Positions 17,410 to 26,353 of a stretch of 64,000 nt of DNA are shown here, piece after piece. Origin of the DNA: an uncultured Bacteroidales bacterium (GTDB lineage Bacteria > Bacteroidota > Bacteroidia > Bacteroidales > Muribaculaceae); assembly GCA_947644715.1 (NCBI GenBank), contig CANSAP010000009.1, positions 1 through 64,000 of the forward strand. The letters run 5' to 3'. Position 1 is the stretch's first letter. Each line of letters starts with the position of its first letter. The notes below the pieces were generated by a model, which was not told the origin of the DNA, ran no database searches, and saw only the letters and a program-made list of their open reading frames with translations. The translations under genes were made by a program, and so were the position numbers.

Positions 17410-20171
17410 ACGACTACGTTGACAATCTTTCCGGGCACTACGATTATCTTGCGGGGCTCTTTGCCGTCAAGCCACTTGGCGGCGGCGGGATTGCTGAGGG
17501 CAGCCTCCTGCACGACCTCGCGCGGAGCGTCGGCGGGTTGCTCGATGGTGAAGCGCACTTTGCCGTTGAAGCTCACGGGGTATTTCACGACTGACTCCTT
17601 GAGGTAATCTTCGTTCCAAGAGGGCCATTCGGCATCCACTACGCTGCCTTCGTGACCAAGCTGATGCCAGAGCTCCTCGCTGATGTGGGGAGCGAAGGGG
17701 GCAAGCACACGCACGAAGAGTTCCAACGCATGGCGGGAAGCTTTCTTGGTGGCAGTCAGTTCGCCGAGAGCTACCATGAAGGCAGCCACAGAGGTGTTGA
17801 ATGAGAAGTTCTCAACATCGGCGCTAACCTTCTTGATAAGCTTGTGAACGGCCTTCAGTTCCTCTGGTGTAGCGGGGCGCTGCGGGTCGTCGGCCAAAGC
17901 CTTCTCTGCGTAGTTCCAAAGCTTCTTGAGGAATCGGGAAACGCCATCGATGCCGTTGGTGTCCCAGGGTTTGCTCTGCTCCAGAGGGCCGAGGAACATT
18001 TCGTAGAGGCGGAGAGTGTCGGCGCCGTAACGCTCCACAATGTCGTCGGGGTTGACCACGTTAAACATTGACTTACTCATCTTCTCCACAGCGTAGCCGC
18101 AGAGGTATTCACCATCTTCGAGGATGAATTCCGCGTCCTTGTATTCGGGTCGCCAGGCGCGGAAGGCTTCGAGGTCAAGACGGTCGTTGCTGACTATGTT
18201 GACATCCACATGGATGGGGGTCACGTCATGCTGATCCTTCAGGCCGCGTGAGACGAATGTGTTGGTGTCCTTGATGCGGTAAACGAAGTTACTGCGACCC
18301 TGAATCATGCCCTGGTTGACGAGGCGACGGTAGGGCTCATCGCGACAAACAAGGCCGAGGTCGAAGAGGAATTTGTTCCAGAAGCGGGAGTAGATGAGAT
18401 GGCCGGTGGCATGTTCGGTGCCGCCGATGTAGAGGTCTACATCCTGCCAGTAGTCGTTGGCTTCGCGACCTACGAGCGCATCGTTGTTGTGCGGATCCAT
18501 GTAGCGCAGGTAATAGGCTGAGGAGCCGGCGAAACCGGGCATCGTGCAAAGCTCGATGGGGAAACCGTCGGGGGTGTGCCAACCCTGGGCGCGACCCAAC
18601 GGGGGCTCGCCGCTCTCGGTGGGGAGGTAGGAGGGTACTTCGGGGAGTTCGAGGGGAAGAGCGGACTCATCCATGAGATAGGGCACCTCATCCTTGTAGT
18701 ACACGGGGAAGGGTTCACCCCAGTAGCGCTGGCGGGAGAAGATGGCATCGCGCAGGCGGTAGTTCACTTTGACTTTACCGAGTCGGGCCTCTTCGATGAA
18801 TTGCTTGGTGCGGGCGATACCCTCCTTGACGGTCAGGCCGTTGAGGTTGAGCGTGGGACCTTCGGAATTGCAAATGATTCCCTCTTTGGCCTCGAAGCAC
18901 TCTTCGCTCACGTCAGCACCCTCGATGAGGGGCACCACGGGGAGGTTGAAGTGGCGGGCGAAGGCGTAGTCGCGGGAGTCATGGGCAGGCACGGCCATAA
19001 TGGCTCCGGTGCCGTAGCCGGCAAGCACGTAGTCGCTCACCCAAACGGGTATCTCCTTGCCGGAGAGGGGGTTGATGGCGTAGGCGCCGGTGAAGACACC
19101 GCTCACTTTCTTCTCTATCTGACGCTCACGCTCGGTCTTGTGGCGCACCTGCTCGAGGTAGGCCTCCACAGCCTCGCGCTGCTCGGGAGTGGTGAGCTGC
19201 TGCACATATTTGCTTTCGGGAGCGAGCACCATGAAGGTCACGCCGAACACGGTGTCGGCGCGGGTGGTGAAGATTTCCAGCTCCAGGTCGCTGTCCTTTA
19301 CCTTGAAACGCATCTCCGCGCCCTCGGAGCGACCAATCCAGTTGCGCTGGGTCTCTTTCAGAGAGTCGGTCCATTCGAGGGTCTCGAGTCCGTCGAGCAG
19401 GCGCTGTGCATAGGCGGAGACACGCAGCAGCCACTGAGTCATCTGGCGCTGTTCCACGGGATAGCCACCGCGCACCGATACACCCTCGCTCACCTCGTCG
19501 TTGGCAAGCACGGTGCCGAGCTTCGGACACCAGTTGACTACGGAGTTGCCCTGATAGGCTATGCGCCAGTTCATGAGGGCCTGACGGCGCTCCTTCTCCG
19601 GCATGGCGTTCCACTCGGCAGCCGTGATGTGAAGCTCCTTGCTTTGGGCGGCGTTGAGCCCCTCGGTGCCGCGGGCTGCGAGGTGAGCCTCCAATTCGGA
19701 TATGGGGCGAGCCTTGTTCTGAGAACGGTCATACCAGGAGTTGAACATCTGCATGAAGGCCCATTGGGTCCATTTGTAGTAGCCGGGGTCGCAGGTGCGC
19801 ACCTCGCGGCTCCAATCGTAGCAGAAGCCGATTTTGTCGAGCTGCTCGCGATAGCGGGCTATGTTGGCGCGGGTGGTCACCTCGGGGTGCTGACCGGTCT
19901 GGATGGCATACTGCTCGGCCGGAAGTCCGTAGGCGTCATAGCCCATGGGGTGAAGCACATTGAAGCCCTTCTGGCGCTTGTAGCGCGCGAAAATGTCAGA
20001 TGCTATATAGCCCAGCGGGTGACCCACATGCAGTCCGGCCCCGGAGGGGTAGGGGAACATGTCGAGCACGTAAAACTTCGGGCGACTCTTGTCAATCTCG
20101 GCGCGGTACACCTGCGAGTCCTTCCAGAACTGCTGCCAGCGCGCCTCAATGTCCTTATGATTATATTCCAT
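17406..20171 (-). CDS. leuS: Leucyl-tRNA synthetase
   Basis: A 921-residue class I synthetase charging tRNA-Leu. The HIGH-type motif is [10 protein letters not shown] near residue 45, followed by [15 protein letters not shown]. The CP1 editing domain covers about 220-420 and includes the threonine-rich [13 protein letters not shown] and the [12 protein letters not shown] region. The KMSKS motif ([16 protein letters not shown]) is near 700, followed by the anticodon-binding helical domain. Length and order are normal. A good promoter precedes it. The long antisense ORF opposite it is a shadow. Confidence 0.98.
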   Translation of the reverse strand: MEYNHKDIEARWQQFWKDSQVYRAEIDKSRPKFYVLDMFPYPSGAGLHVGHPLGYIASDIFARYKRQKGFNVLHPMGYDAYGLPAEQYAIQTGQHPEVTTRANIARYREQLDKIGFCYDWSREVRTCDPGYYKWTQWAFMQMFNSWYDRSQNKARPISELEAHLAARGTEGLNAAQSKELHITAAEWNAMPEKERRQALMNWRIAYQGNSVVNWCPKLGTVLANDEVSEGVSVRGGYPVEQRQMTQWLLRVSAYAQRLLDGLETLEWTDSLKETQRNWIGRSEGAEMRFKVKDSDLELEIFTTRADTVFGVTFMVLAPESKYVQQLTTPEQREAVEAYLEQVRHKTERERQIEKKVSGVFTGAYAINPLSGKEIPVWVSDYVLAGYGTGAIMAVPAHDSRDYAFARHFNLPVVPLIEGADVSEECFEAKEGIICNSEGPTLNLNGLTVKEGIARTKQFIEEARLGKVKVNYRLRDAIFSRQRYWGEPFPVYYKDEVPYLMDESALPLELPEVPSYLPTESGEPPLGRAQGWHTPDGFPIELCTMPGFAGSSAYYLRYMDPHNNDALVGREANDYWQDVDLYIGGTEHATGHLIYSRFWNKFLFDLGLVCRDEPYRRLVNQGMIQGRSNFVYRIKDTNTFVSRGLKDQHDVTPIHVDVNIVSNDRLDLEAFRAWRPEYKDAEFILEDGEYLCGYAVEKMSKSMFNVVNPDDIVERYGADTLRLYEMFLGPLEQSKPWDTNGIDGVSRFLKKLWNYAEKALADDPQRPATPEELKAVHKLIKKVSADVENFSFNTSVAAFMVALGELTATKKASRHALELFVRVLAPFAPHISEELWHQLGHEGSVVDAEWPSWNEDYLKESVVKYPVSFNGKVRFTIEQPADAPREVVQEAALSNPAAAKWLDGKEPRKIIVVPGKIVNVVV

Positions 20172-20199
20172 GATTTTTCGGAAAAACGATTTTAAGCCA

Positions 20200-20231
20200 C
20201 AAAGTTACAAAAAACCGTCAAGTCCGCCAAA
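20200..20231 (-). promoter_or_regulatory. Promoter of leuS-rdgB-deacetylase
   Basis: On the minus strand TTTG (plus 20228-20231) and TAACTTTG (plus 20200-20207) are separated by 20 bases. This is an exact match to the Bacteroidetes housekeeping promoter, about 30 bases before the leuS ATG. Confidence 0.8.
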
Positions 20232-20249
20232 TCCTCGGAGTGCGCACCG

Positions 20250-21719
20250 TTATTTGCGCCAGAAGGAGGGAAGGAAGAGGGCAAGCACGGTGAAAATCTC
20301 GAGACGCCCGATGAGCATTTCGGCTGAAAACAGCCATTTGACGGCTGCCGGAAGGGTGCCGAATCCGGAGCCGGTGGCGCCGTAGCCCAAGCCGTTGTTG
20401 CCCACGCAGGAGGCACTCGAGAAGAGTGAGTCGAGCGGGTCGTAGCCGTAAGAGGCCATCACTACGGAGCCGAGCGTGAGCAGTGTCAGATAGATGCCGA
20501 TGAAGGCTCCCAGACGAAGCATCATGTCGGCTGTCACCTCTTTGCCTCCGATTTTGATGTGGGAGATGTGATTCGGATAGATGGTGAAGGTCAGCTGCTT
20601 GCGCATGCTTTTGAAGGCGGCGGCTATGCGGTCAACCTTTATGGCTCCGGTGGTGGACCCGGCGCAGGCTCCGATGACCATCAGCAGGATGGTCAGCATC
20701 ACCGCAAGACTCCCCCAGGCACTGAAGTCGCTGTAGCAGAAGCCGGTGGAGGTTATGGCCGATGATACATGGAAGAAGGAGCTTACCAAAGCGTCGCCGA
20801 ACCCGGAGTAGTGGCCGTTCAGGGCTGCCGACACTCCGATTGCAACCATGGTCACGAGAATGATGCTGAGGTAGACACGCAGAATGTCGTTGCTCCACAG
20901 TTCGCGCCAACGGCCGCGGCAGGCGTTGTAAAGCAGAATGAAGTTCATGCCACCAATGGTCATGAAGAGGGCAATAACGGTGGCTATGTAAGGACTGCCC
21001 CAGGCTGCAATGCTCGCATTGCGCGTGGAGAATCCGCCGGTGGAAAGAGTGGCCATGGCCTGGCAGACGCTGTCGAAGAAGGACATCCCTCCGGCCAGGA
21101 GGCTCATGATGAGCAGGAGCGTCAGCACACCGTAGACGAGCCATATGGACATGGCCGTCTGCTTGATGCGCGGATGCAGCTTGTCGTGAGTCATGCCCGT
21201 AATTTCGGCGTTGAACATCATTATGCCGCCGCTGTCGTTCAGGGCAGGGAGCAGCGCAATCAGGAAGAGCACAATGCCCAGCCCGCCAAGCCATTGCGTC
21301 ATGGCACGCCAAAGCAGTATGGCTCGGCTCTGCCCCTCGACATCGGAGATGGTGGTGGCGCCCGTGGTGGTGAAGCCGGAGATTGACTCGAAGAAGGCCG
21401 AGGGGGCATCAAGCGGCGCAGAGGCCATCATGAATGGTATCATGCTCACGAGCGAGAACAGAATCCAGATTACGGTTATCAGCAGATAAGCGTCGCGACG
21501 CGTGAGGCGCGTGGGGGTGTGCCGGAACCACAGGGCGCCAAACAGTCCGACCGCTGCGCTGACGCCGACCGCCACCAGAAAGCCGGCCGCGTCAGCCTCA
21601 TGCTCAATCAGCGCCAACGCGAGGGGCAGCAGCAGCATTATGCTCTCAAGAAGCAGCAACCATCCGCAGATGCGCGGCACAGGCGAGCTGAAACGGAAAC
21701 GGGAAACGGAGTAGCTCAT
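20250..21719 (-). CDS. trkH: Trk-type potassium uptake membrane subunit
   Basis: A 489-residue polytopic potassium channel-like transporter. Four selectivity-filter loops are visible: SGFTTTGATT (about 105), STGGFSTRNAS (about 225), SAITSTGFCYS (about 320) and SCVGNNGLGYG (about 435). Each is flanked by hydrophobic helices. Most loops carry the conserved filter glycine. It overlaps trkA by four bases (ATGA), and the two subunits form the usual complex. Confidence 0.95.
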   Translation of the reverse strand: MSYSVSRFRFSSPVPRICGWLLLLESIMLLLPLALALIEHEADAAGFLVAVGVSAAVGLFGALWFRHTPTRLTRRDAYLLITVIWILFSLVSMIPFMMASAPLDAPSAFFESISGFTTTGATTISDVEGQSRAILLWRAMTQWLGGLGIVLFLIALLPALNDSGGIMMFNAEITGMTHDKLHPRIKQTAMSIWLVYGVLTLLLIMSLLAGGMSFFDSVCQAMATLSTGGFSTRNASIAAWGSPYIATVIALFMTIGGMNFILLYNACRGRWRELWSNDILRVYLSIILVTMVAIGVSAALNGHYSGFGDALVSSFFHVSSAITSTGFCYSDFSAWGSLAVMLTILLMVIGACAGSTTGAIKVDRIAAAFKSMRKQLTFTIYPNHISHIKIGGKEVTADMMLRLGAFIGIYLTLLTLGSVVMASYGYDPLDSLFSSASCVGNNGLGYGATGSGFGTLPAAVKWLFSAEMLIGRLEIFTVLALFLPSFWRK

Positions 21720-23053
21720 AGAAACAGACGTTCAATGTATTTAAGATGTCCGTGCAGGCAGAACACAACCACATGGTCGCCGGGCTGAATCAGAGTGTCG
21801 CCCGAGACGAGCGACGCCACGCCGTTCTGCACCACGGCCGCAATCGTCATCGGGCCGGCGAGCCGCAGCTCCTTGACCACCTTGCGCGTGATGGGCGATT
21901 TCTCGCGAGCCACAATCTCCGCTACCTCGGCATCCTCAAAGGCCAGGCAGCGGGGGGAATGGATATAGGAGTCAAGCAGCATCTGATAGATGGCGCTCGA
22001 GGTGCGCAGCTTCTTGTTGATGACCACATCGATGTTCAGGTCGTCAGCCTGCGCGAAATACTGTATATCCTCAATCTGCGCCACCGTATATGGCACCCCG
22101 AGTGTGCGGGCCACCAGCGACGAGACGATATTCTTTTCCGAAGAATCTGACAAGGCAATGAAAGCGTCGCAATGCTTTATTCCCTCCTCGCGAAGCACAT
22201 CCACATCGCGCGGGTCAGCACAGACGACCGTCACCCCTGAACAGGCCGAGGCCATGCGGTCACACCGCTCGCGGTCAGGGTCAATGACCGTCACCTTATA
22301 GTCATTATGAATCAACTCCACAAGGCTGCGGGTCATCTTTCCGGCACCGCAGATCATCACATTGTGAATGTCGTGAGCCTGTCGGCCAAAGAGCCGCATG
22401 AGAGCCTGCTCGTCAGCCCCGGGAGCCGTAGTGAAATATATGCGGTCGCCCGCCTCGATAGAGTCGGCACCCCCCGGAATCAGAATCTCGCCGTCACGCT
22501 TGATGGCACAGATGTGCATCTGATAGCGCGTCTTGTCGAAGTCACTCAGTCGCAACCCGGCAATTGGCGCCCGATGCGGAATGCGCACTGACCCCACCGA
22601 GATAGCGCCGTCATGCAATGGATAAAGCGCCCGGAGCCAAGGATGCCGGAGCGCCCGGCGAATCTCATGCGAGGCCAACCGCTCGGGGTACACCAGCTCG
22701 TCCACCCCCAGCGAAGCCATGTGACGGCGCGCATCCTCATGCAACAGCTCGTCATTGTCAATGCGCGCCATTGTGCGCGAAGCTCCCAGCCATTTTGCCA
22801 GCTCGGCGGAAATCAGATTATGATTCTCGCAAGGGGTCACGGCAATAAACAGGTCACACCCTCCCCCGCCGGCCGCACGTATGTGCGACGGAGTCACCGG
22901 ATTGCCCTGATACGTGAGCAGATTATAGCGTCCGTCAAGCTCTTGCAGCACCGAGCGGTCGTCGCCCAACACCACAACATCCTGATTCTCACGGCTAAGC
23001 ATCTTGGCCAAGTGCACGGCAGTGTCACCCGTGCCCGCAATAACAATCTTCAT
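21716..23053 (-). CDS. trkA: Trk potassium uptake regulatory subunit TrkA
   Basis: A 445-residue cytoplasmic gating subunit with two RCK units. The first Rossmann domain opens MKIVIAGTGDTAVHLAKML and the second begins near residue 228 (NVMICGAGKMTRSLVEL). Each is followed by a TrkA_C-type domain, the last near LVSGDTLIQPGDHVVVF. These bind nucleotides and control TrkH. I placed the start at 23053, where the first Rossmann strand begins; the 35 codons that could be added upstream have no family resemblance and would run through the promoter-like TATTTTTG on the minus strand (plus 23085-23092). Confidence 0.95.
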   Translation of the reverse strand: MKIVIAGTGDTAVHLAKMLSRENQDVVVLGDDRSVLQELDGRYNLLTYQGNPVTPSHIRAAGGGGCDLFIAVTPCENHNLISAELAKWLGASRTMARIDNDELLHEDARRHMASLGVDELVYPERLASHEIRRALRHPWLRALYPLHDGAISVGSVRIPHRAPIAGLRLSDFDKTRYQMHICAIKRDGEILIPGGADSIEAGDRIYFTTAPGADEQALMRLFGRQAHDIHNVMICGAGKMTRSLVELIHNDYKVTVIDPDRERCDRMASACSGVTVVCADPRDVDVLREEGIKHCDAFIALSDSSEKNIVSSLVARTLGVPYTVAQIEDIQYFAQADDLNIDVVINKKLRTSSAIYQMLLDSYIHSPRCLAFEDAEVAEIVAREKSPITRKVVKELRLAGPMTIAAVVQNGVASLVSGDTLIQPGDHVVVFCLHGHLKYIERLFL

Positions 23054-23084
23054 AAACGCTAAGAGTGTCTCTAAATTTCGACTG

Positions 23085-23092
23085 CAAAAATA
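23085..23092 (-). promoter_or_regulatory. Possible -7 element of trkAH
   Basis: The minus strand reads TATTTTTG, an exact TAnnTTTG match 32 bases before the trkA start. The -33 half is not recognisable at the expected spacing. Confidence 0.45.
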
Positions 23093-23164
23093 CAAAAAAG
23101 AACAGAGCTTTTCATCAATAACAGAAATTAACTGAAGATTGTGCGGCATAGAAGGCAAAAATCA

Positions 23165-23196
23165 TTTGCACAAATGGAAAACAATTATTAACTTCG
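23165..23196 (+). promoter_or_regulatory. Promoter of the DUF2795 gene
   Basis: TTTG at 23165-23168, a 20-base spacer, and TAACTTCG at 23189-23196 (one change from TAnnTTTG). The start codon is about 73 bases downstream. Confidence 0.7.
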
Positions 23197-23268
23197 CGCA
23201 CTTTTTAGCCCCCTCGCGCGTTATACACGCGTAATACAAGAATAAAACCAAATTAAAAAGACACAAAT

Positions 23269-23490
23269 ATGTACTGGACACTTGAACTCGCGTCAAAACT
23301 CGAGGACGCACCCTGGCCCGCCACGCGTGAAGAGCTGATAGACTACGCCCAACGTTCCGGCGCTCCGCTCGAAGTAATAGAAAACCTTCAGGAAATAGAA
23401 GACGAAGGTGAGACCTACGAAAGCATAGAAGACATTTGGCCCGACTACCCCTCCAAAGAAGACTTCTTCTTCAACGAGGAGGAGTATTAA
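23269..23490 (+). CDS. DUF2795 small protein
   Basis: 73 acidic residues. MYWTLELASKLEDAPWPATREELIDYAQRSG-type proteins belong to DUF2795, a short Bacteroidetes/actinobacterial family (WPATREELIDYA is the diagnostic part, followed by PLEVIENLQEIEDEGE). The family function is unknown. It is a single-gene unit with its own promoter and a strong terminator, which suggests appreciable expression. The C-terminus is rich in Asp/Glu/Phe (EDFFFNEEEY). Confidence 0.88.
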   Translation: MYWTLELASKLEDAPWPATREELIDYAQRSGAPLEVIENLQEIEDEGETYESIEDIWPDYPSKEDFFFNEEEY

Positions 23491-23517
23491 TCGTTCCGGG
23501 CGACATAAACAAAAGAC

Positions 23518-23566
23518 AATCAATCGGATAAACAACCTTGAGTTTGTTTGTCCGATTGATTTTTTG
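23518..23566 (+). terminator. Rho-independent terminator of the DUF2795 gene
   Basis: AATCAATCGGATAAACAA pairs with TTGTTTGTCCGATTGATT (one mismatch) across a short loop. The last arm merges into six T. It lies 28 bases after the stop codon. Confidence 0.88.
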
Positions 23567-23661
23567 CGTTTTAGCCAAAGAAATCCAACTTCGCAAGTGG
23601 CTGATGATTAAAGTTATAACAATTTGTATAAAACCCAAAAATCGGGTTTGTTTGGCTAAAA
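23567..23661. repeat. Inverted repeat with inner hairpin
   Basis: TTTTAGCCAAA (about 23569-23579) is the exact complement of TTTGGCTAAAA (about 23650-23660). Close to the right arm AACCC and GGGTT form a smaller hairpin. The flanking 23662-23904 is AT-rich and holds no convincing gene. It may be the edge of the accessory island. Confidence 0.5.
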
Positions 23662-23904
23662 TACAGCACTATTTCCATCTTCGTGAATACTGAAATATAC
23701 CCCTGAATTTATCCTCCTATTTCCTTCGAAACATAAAATTAGCGCTCTACTCCTTGAAGAAGAGTATTATGCATGTCAAATTTATAATCGAATGTATTTC
23801 AATGGTATATCTATGTTTCTCTCTTTCTGCCGATTGTCAGGGAATGACAATGAGTGACAACTTTATTTGGCCAAAAGCAGTAAATACGAGGGAGATTTGC
23901 TATA

Positions 23905-23950
23905 AACCAGTGATAGCGGCACCACTGAATAGGTGTCGCTATCACTGGTT
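23905..23950. terminator. Very strong hairpin at the end of the immunity-like gene
   Basis: AACCAGTGATAGCG at 23905-23918 pairs perfectly with CGCTATCACTGGTT at 23937-23950, with an inner CACC/GGTG extension. It lies 15 bases beyond the stop of the leftward gene ending at 23966, so it probably terminates that unit. The T-run is weak. Confidence 0.6.
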
Positions 23951-23965
23951 AGATTCTGATTGCTG

Positions 23966-24406
23966 TCAACTAATGTTGACGATGTAGGAGTTCTGAAGGA
24001 CCTCTTCAAGCGACTTACCGTCAATTTTGACGGTATCCCAAACGCTCTCGTCGCAAGGCACCATATAGAGGATTTCGCCCTTTGCGTAGTCGTGGGTGTC
24101 TTGATATCCGAGCTGGTCGTAGGTGAAATTACCTTGTTCTTTCTTAAAACGGAAAACAGGAGTAGGACATTCTTCGGCATGTATGCCGTAAAAATTGCCA
24201 TCGCCAAGATAGTAGAAAATCATGTTGCGTGCCATATCTTCCACGAAATGGTGGAAGATTTTTTTTGAGACGGATGATTTGGCTTCTACCTTTTCGTCTT
24301 GCTGCCAGCCAAGTTGCCAAGCCTCGAGGTTTTCTCCTTCACCGAAGAAGTCCACTGCAACCACTTCATGGTTGCGTTTCTGCTCATTTGAATATGCTCT
24401 TTTCAT
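23966..24406 (-). CDS. Immunity-like hypothetical protein 1
   Basis: 146 residues, no signal peptide, no transmembrane segment, acidic and aromatic-rich. I do not recognise a named family. Its C-terminus (VWDTVKIDGKSLEEVLQNS) closely resembles that of the gene at 25458-25925 (VWDNFKIDGKDMKYILEHS), so the two are probably paralogues. It starts with an ATGA overlap on the preceding toxin-tail-like ORF. This toxin-then-immunity order, with coupled translation, is typical of polymorphic toxin loci, so an immunity role is inferred. It is more AT-rich than its neighbours. Confidence 0.6.
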   Translation of the reverse strand: MKRAYSNEQKRNHEVVAVDFFGEGENLEAWQLGWQQDEKVEAKSSVSKKIFHHFVEDMARNMIFYYLGDGNFYGIHAEECPTPVFRFKKEQGNFTYDQLGYQDTHDYAKGEILYMVPCDESVWDTVKIDGKSLEEVLQNSYIVNIS

Positions 24407-24933
24407 TTGTATCCTTTCTTGTTGAATTCAACAATCTTTTGAATCAGAGGGTCATACTTGCTGTCAATCGGATGGATATTGCTTTTGTCGTGACTTTTCC
24501 TTCCTACGTCTCCGCGTGACATTCCTCCAGGAAATGTATGGAAGTGCGAGGAATTTTTATCGCTTTTCGAATAGGGGATGACATTTCCGTTCCTGTCAAA
24601 CTTCAAGTCAATCTGGCCGATACATTTATGCTTCTCATAGATGCCTATTGAAACAACTTCAACTTCTCCCTTTTTGTTGACGCGCCCTAAGAGATAAGTA
24701 GGTGACTCAGAGTTTGAATTTACCGGCAACTTCACTTGCTTCTTATTCTTATTTTGAAGCAATATTTTATGACCATCAATCCGATGATGGAATTCCTGAT
24801 GGGTTCGGCTTTTGCCTCTGACCCGATCAAGGGTTTTGTTGTATGAAGAATTACCACCCATTTGCAGATCTGTTATTGTCGTTGTCGAAATAGGTGCAAT
24901 TCTCTGTGTTCTCTCCGGGGATTTTGGGTCCAT
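24403..24933 (-). CDS. Possible toxin C-terminal module, orphan
   Basis: Up to 176 residues, basic, with no signal peptide. The likely real content starts at the second methionine (24861, MGGNSSYNKTLDRVRGKSR), since the earlier codons overlap a DUF4417 remnant in another frame. The body has FHHRIDGHKILLQ. The end has SSHFHTFPGG, GRKSHDKSNIHPIDSKYDPL and a basic tail, the kind of histidine-rich C-terminal domain seen at the end of polymorphic toxins. No long N-terminal carrier (Rhs, LXG, PAAR) precedes it. A nuclease activity would be a guess. It is followed at once by the immunity-like gene. Confidence 0.5.
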   Translation of the reverse strand: MDPKSPERTQRIAPISTTTITDLQMGGNSSYNKTLDRVRGKSRTHQEFHHRIDGHKILLQNKNKKQVKLPVNSNSESPTYLLGRVNKKGEVEVVSIGIYEKHKCIGQIDLKFDRNGNVIPYSKSDKNSSHFHTFPGGMSRGDVGRKSHDKSNIHPIDSKYDPLIQKIVEFNKKGYK

Positions 24934-25198
24934 AGCGCAGGATGTGGAGAGGCTTCAGTTCCGTCCTTATACGTTCCATACCCTTGAGCCAACCTTCGGG
25001 ATTTCCGTGTGACAACACTCCTACACTGCTGACTGCAATGATGGAATGCTTTGGCCACCCTTCGAGCCAATAGTTTTCCCAATACTCATCCGGGAAGGAA
25101 ACATTGGGGATAACTTTGTGTCCGCGTGATTGGAGCCAAGCTGCCCAGAGCTTGTTTAGGGTGGTTATGTCATAAGATTCCTCCTTCCGTTTTAAGGG
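24851..25198 (-). pseudogene. DUF4417 gene remnant (5' part missing)
   Basis: A minus-strand frame open from 25198 to the TAA at 24851-24853 has no start codon. It reads TLNKLWAAWLQSRGHKVIPN, then VSFPDEYWENYWLEGWPKHS, IIAVSSVGVLSHGNPEGW and LKGMERIRTELKPLHILRYG. This matches my memory of the C-terminal half of DUF4417, a family common on phages and mobile elements. The frame is closed by TAA at 25199-25201. It overlaps the start of the toxin-like ORF. It is best read as a decayed mobile-element gene. Confidence 0.55.
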
Positions 25199-25388
25199 TT
25201 AATATTCATTTCACATCTCAAAGACATGCCGCTACACGCATAAAATCAGGCAGCCTGCTGGCTCGTGAATGGTTATCTAATTGTTTGTCTAAATTTCAAA
25301 TCTATGGATTAAAGATAAAGAAACGAGGACAATGCCGGGAGTATATTCGGTATCGCTCTCGTTCATTTCGATTTGTCAGACAGGAGGC

Positions 25389-25457
25389 TTACTGCATTAC
25401 GATATCCCTGACGTCATTTATTATGTCAATGATTCGTTTGCCGTCGACGGTACACGG
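25389..25457 (-). pseudogene. Orphan immunity-protein tail directly behind the next gene's stop
   Basis: Immediately after the TAG of the gene at 25458-25925, the same frame continues with PCTVDGKRIIDIINDVRDIV and a few more residues to TAA at 25389-25391. The DGK followed by hydrophobic residues matches the ending of both immunity-like proteins in this island. It looks like the 3' end of a displaced cassette. Confidence 0.35.
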
Positions 25458-25925
25458 CTATGTGCTCAGGAAAAGCACTGAATGTTCCAGGATGTACTTC
25501 ATATCCTTGCCGTCGATTTTGAAATTGTCCCATACTTCGGAGACCTCCTCAAAATCCATGAGCTCATTTTCTTCAGGAACAATTTGGGGCTCGACGTCGA
25601 CACTGCTTAAGATGTACTTCCCATCCCAATCTTCGCGGACAGGAAGTTTACATACATACTTATCAATCTGATTTATGTAATAGAATGTGCGAGTGGGGAG
25701 ATAGAAGAAACCTAAGTCCCAACCTATGCCCCGAATATGGCTATCTTCCATTAGGTTGAGCCAAATGTCGTATGTATCGGTATATCCTCCCGATTCTACC
25801 TGATATTCAATGACCCACCCGAGCTGATCCTGATAGAGAGTGGTGTCTGGCTGAGTATCTGTAGGATACCAGAAGTTTCTTACTACTGGTATCCTACGAT
25901 TGTTTTTTGGAATTATTTCGTACAT
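25458..25925 (-). CDS. Immunity-like hypothetical protein 2
   Basis: 155 residues, acidic and rich in Tyr/Trp (for example WVIEYQVESGG and YDIWLNLMEDSHIRGIGWD), with no signal peptide. Only the C-terminal 25 residues clearly match immunity-like protein 1 (VWDNFKIDGKDMKYILEHS). The preceding short ORF (25894-26067) overlaps its first codons and looks like the tail of a toxin, again giving the toxin-immunity order. I do not recognise a named family; immunity is inferred from context. An orphan tail follows its stop in frame. Confidence 0.6.
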   Translation of the reverse strand: MYEIIPKNNRRIPVVRNFWYPTDTQPDTTLYQDQLGWVIEYQVESGGYTDTYDIWLNLMEDSHIRGIGWDLGFFYLPTRTFYYINQIDKYVCKLPVREDWDGKYILSSVDVEPQIVPEENELMDFEEVSEVWDNFKIDGKDMKYILEHSVLFLST

Positions 25926-26067
25926 TTTGATTGTATTTTAATGCTTTGTTGACGAACCGCATGTAATAGCGGTTGACGGGTTCGATATTATCTTCCTTAT
26001 GTGGCGTACGCCCCTTGTCGCCATTCTCTTGTCTTGGCCAGTCACGATGAAAATGACATATGTTCAT
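25894..26067 (-). CDS. Short ORF resembling the extreme C-terminus of a polymorphic toxin
   Basis: 57 residues from the ATG at 26067. It opens MNICHFHRDWPRQENGDKGR followed by TPHKEDN, which I associate with the last residues of Rhs-like or other polymorphic toxins. The rest is basic. It overlaps immunity-like gene 2 by 32 bases in another frame. It may be a toxin fragment kept as a leader ORF or a non-functional remnant; the longer upstream frame runs into the divergent DJ-1 gene and is not credible. The gap 26068-26353 holds nothing else that I recognise. Confidence 0.35.
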   Translation of the reverse strand: MNICHFHRDWPRQENGDKGRTPHKEDNIEPVNRYYMRFVNKALKYNQNVRNNSKKQS

Positions 26068-26353
26068 TGTTGTTAATCGCAACAAAATTGCAAAATATTT
26101 TTGAAATGTCAACCATGGGTCTCCATTTTTTAGAGCCTGCTTTGTGGTAGTAGTTTTTTCGGTTGTTCGGAACGCGAAAACAAGTCGGGGCAGCTCTCCT
26201 TTCCGCATCAAAGTGCATGTGGTGGTATGCAGGCATATTCGTTGAACATTATTTTGAATGGTGTGTTGGAATAAGTAGATATTTTTATTTTGACAATATG
26301 CGTAATTCAATTCTAAAAGGTGCGTTGTGGCACTCTCAATCTTTTTTGGCACT

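Noticed and set aside
18576..20195. 539-residue plus-strand ORF
   Set aside because: It is exactly antisense to leuS, whose motifs and length are beyond doubt. High GC content with strong third-position bias gives long mirror frames.
25126..25671. 181-residue plus-strand ORF in the accessory island
   Set aside because: It runs antisense to immunity-like gene 2 and the DUF4417 remnant and has low-complexity serine-rich composition.
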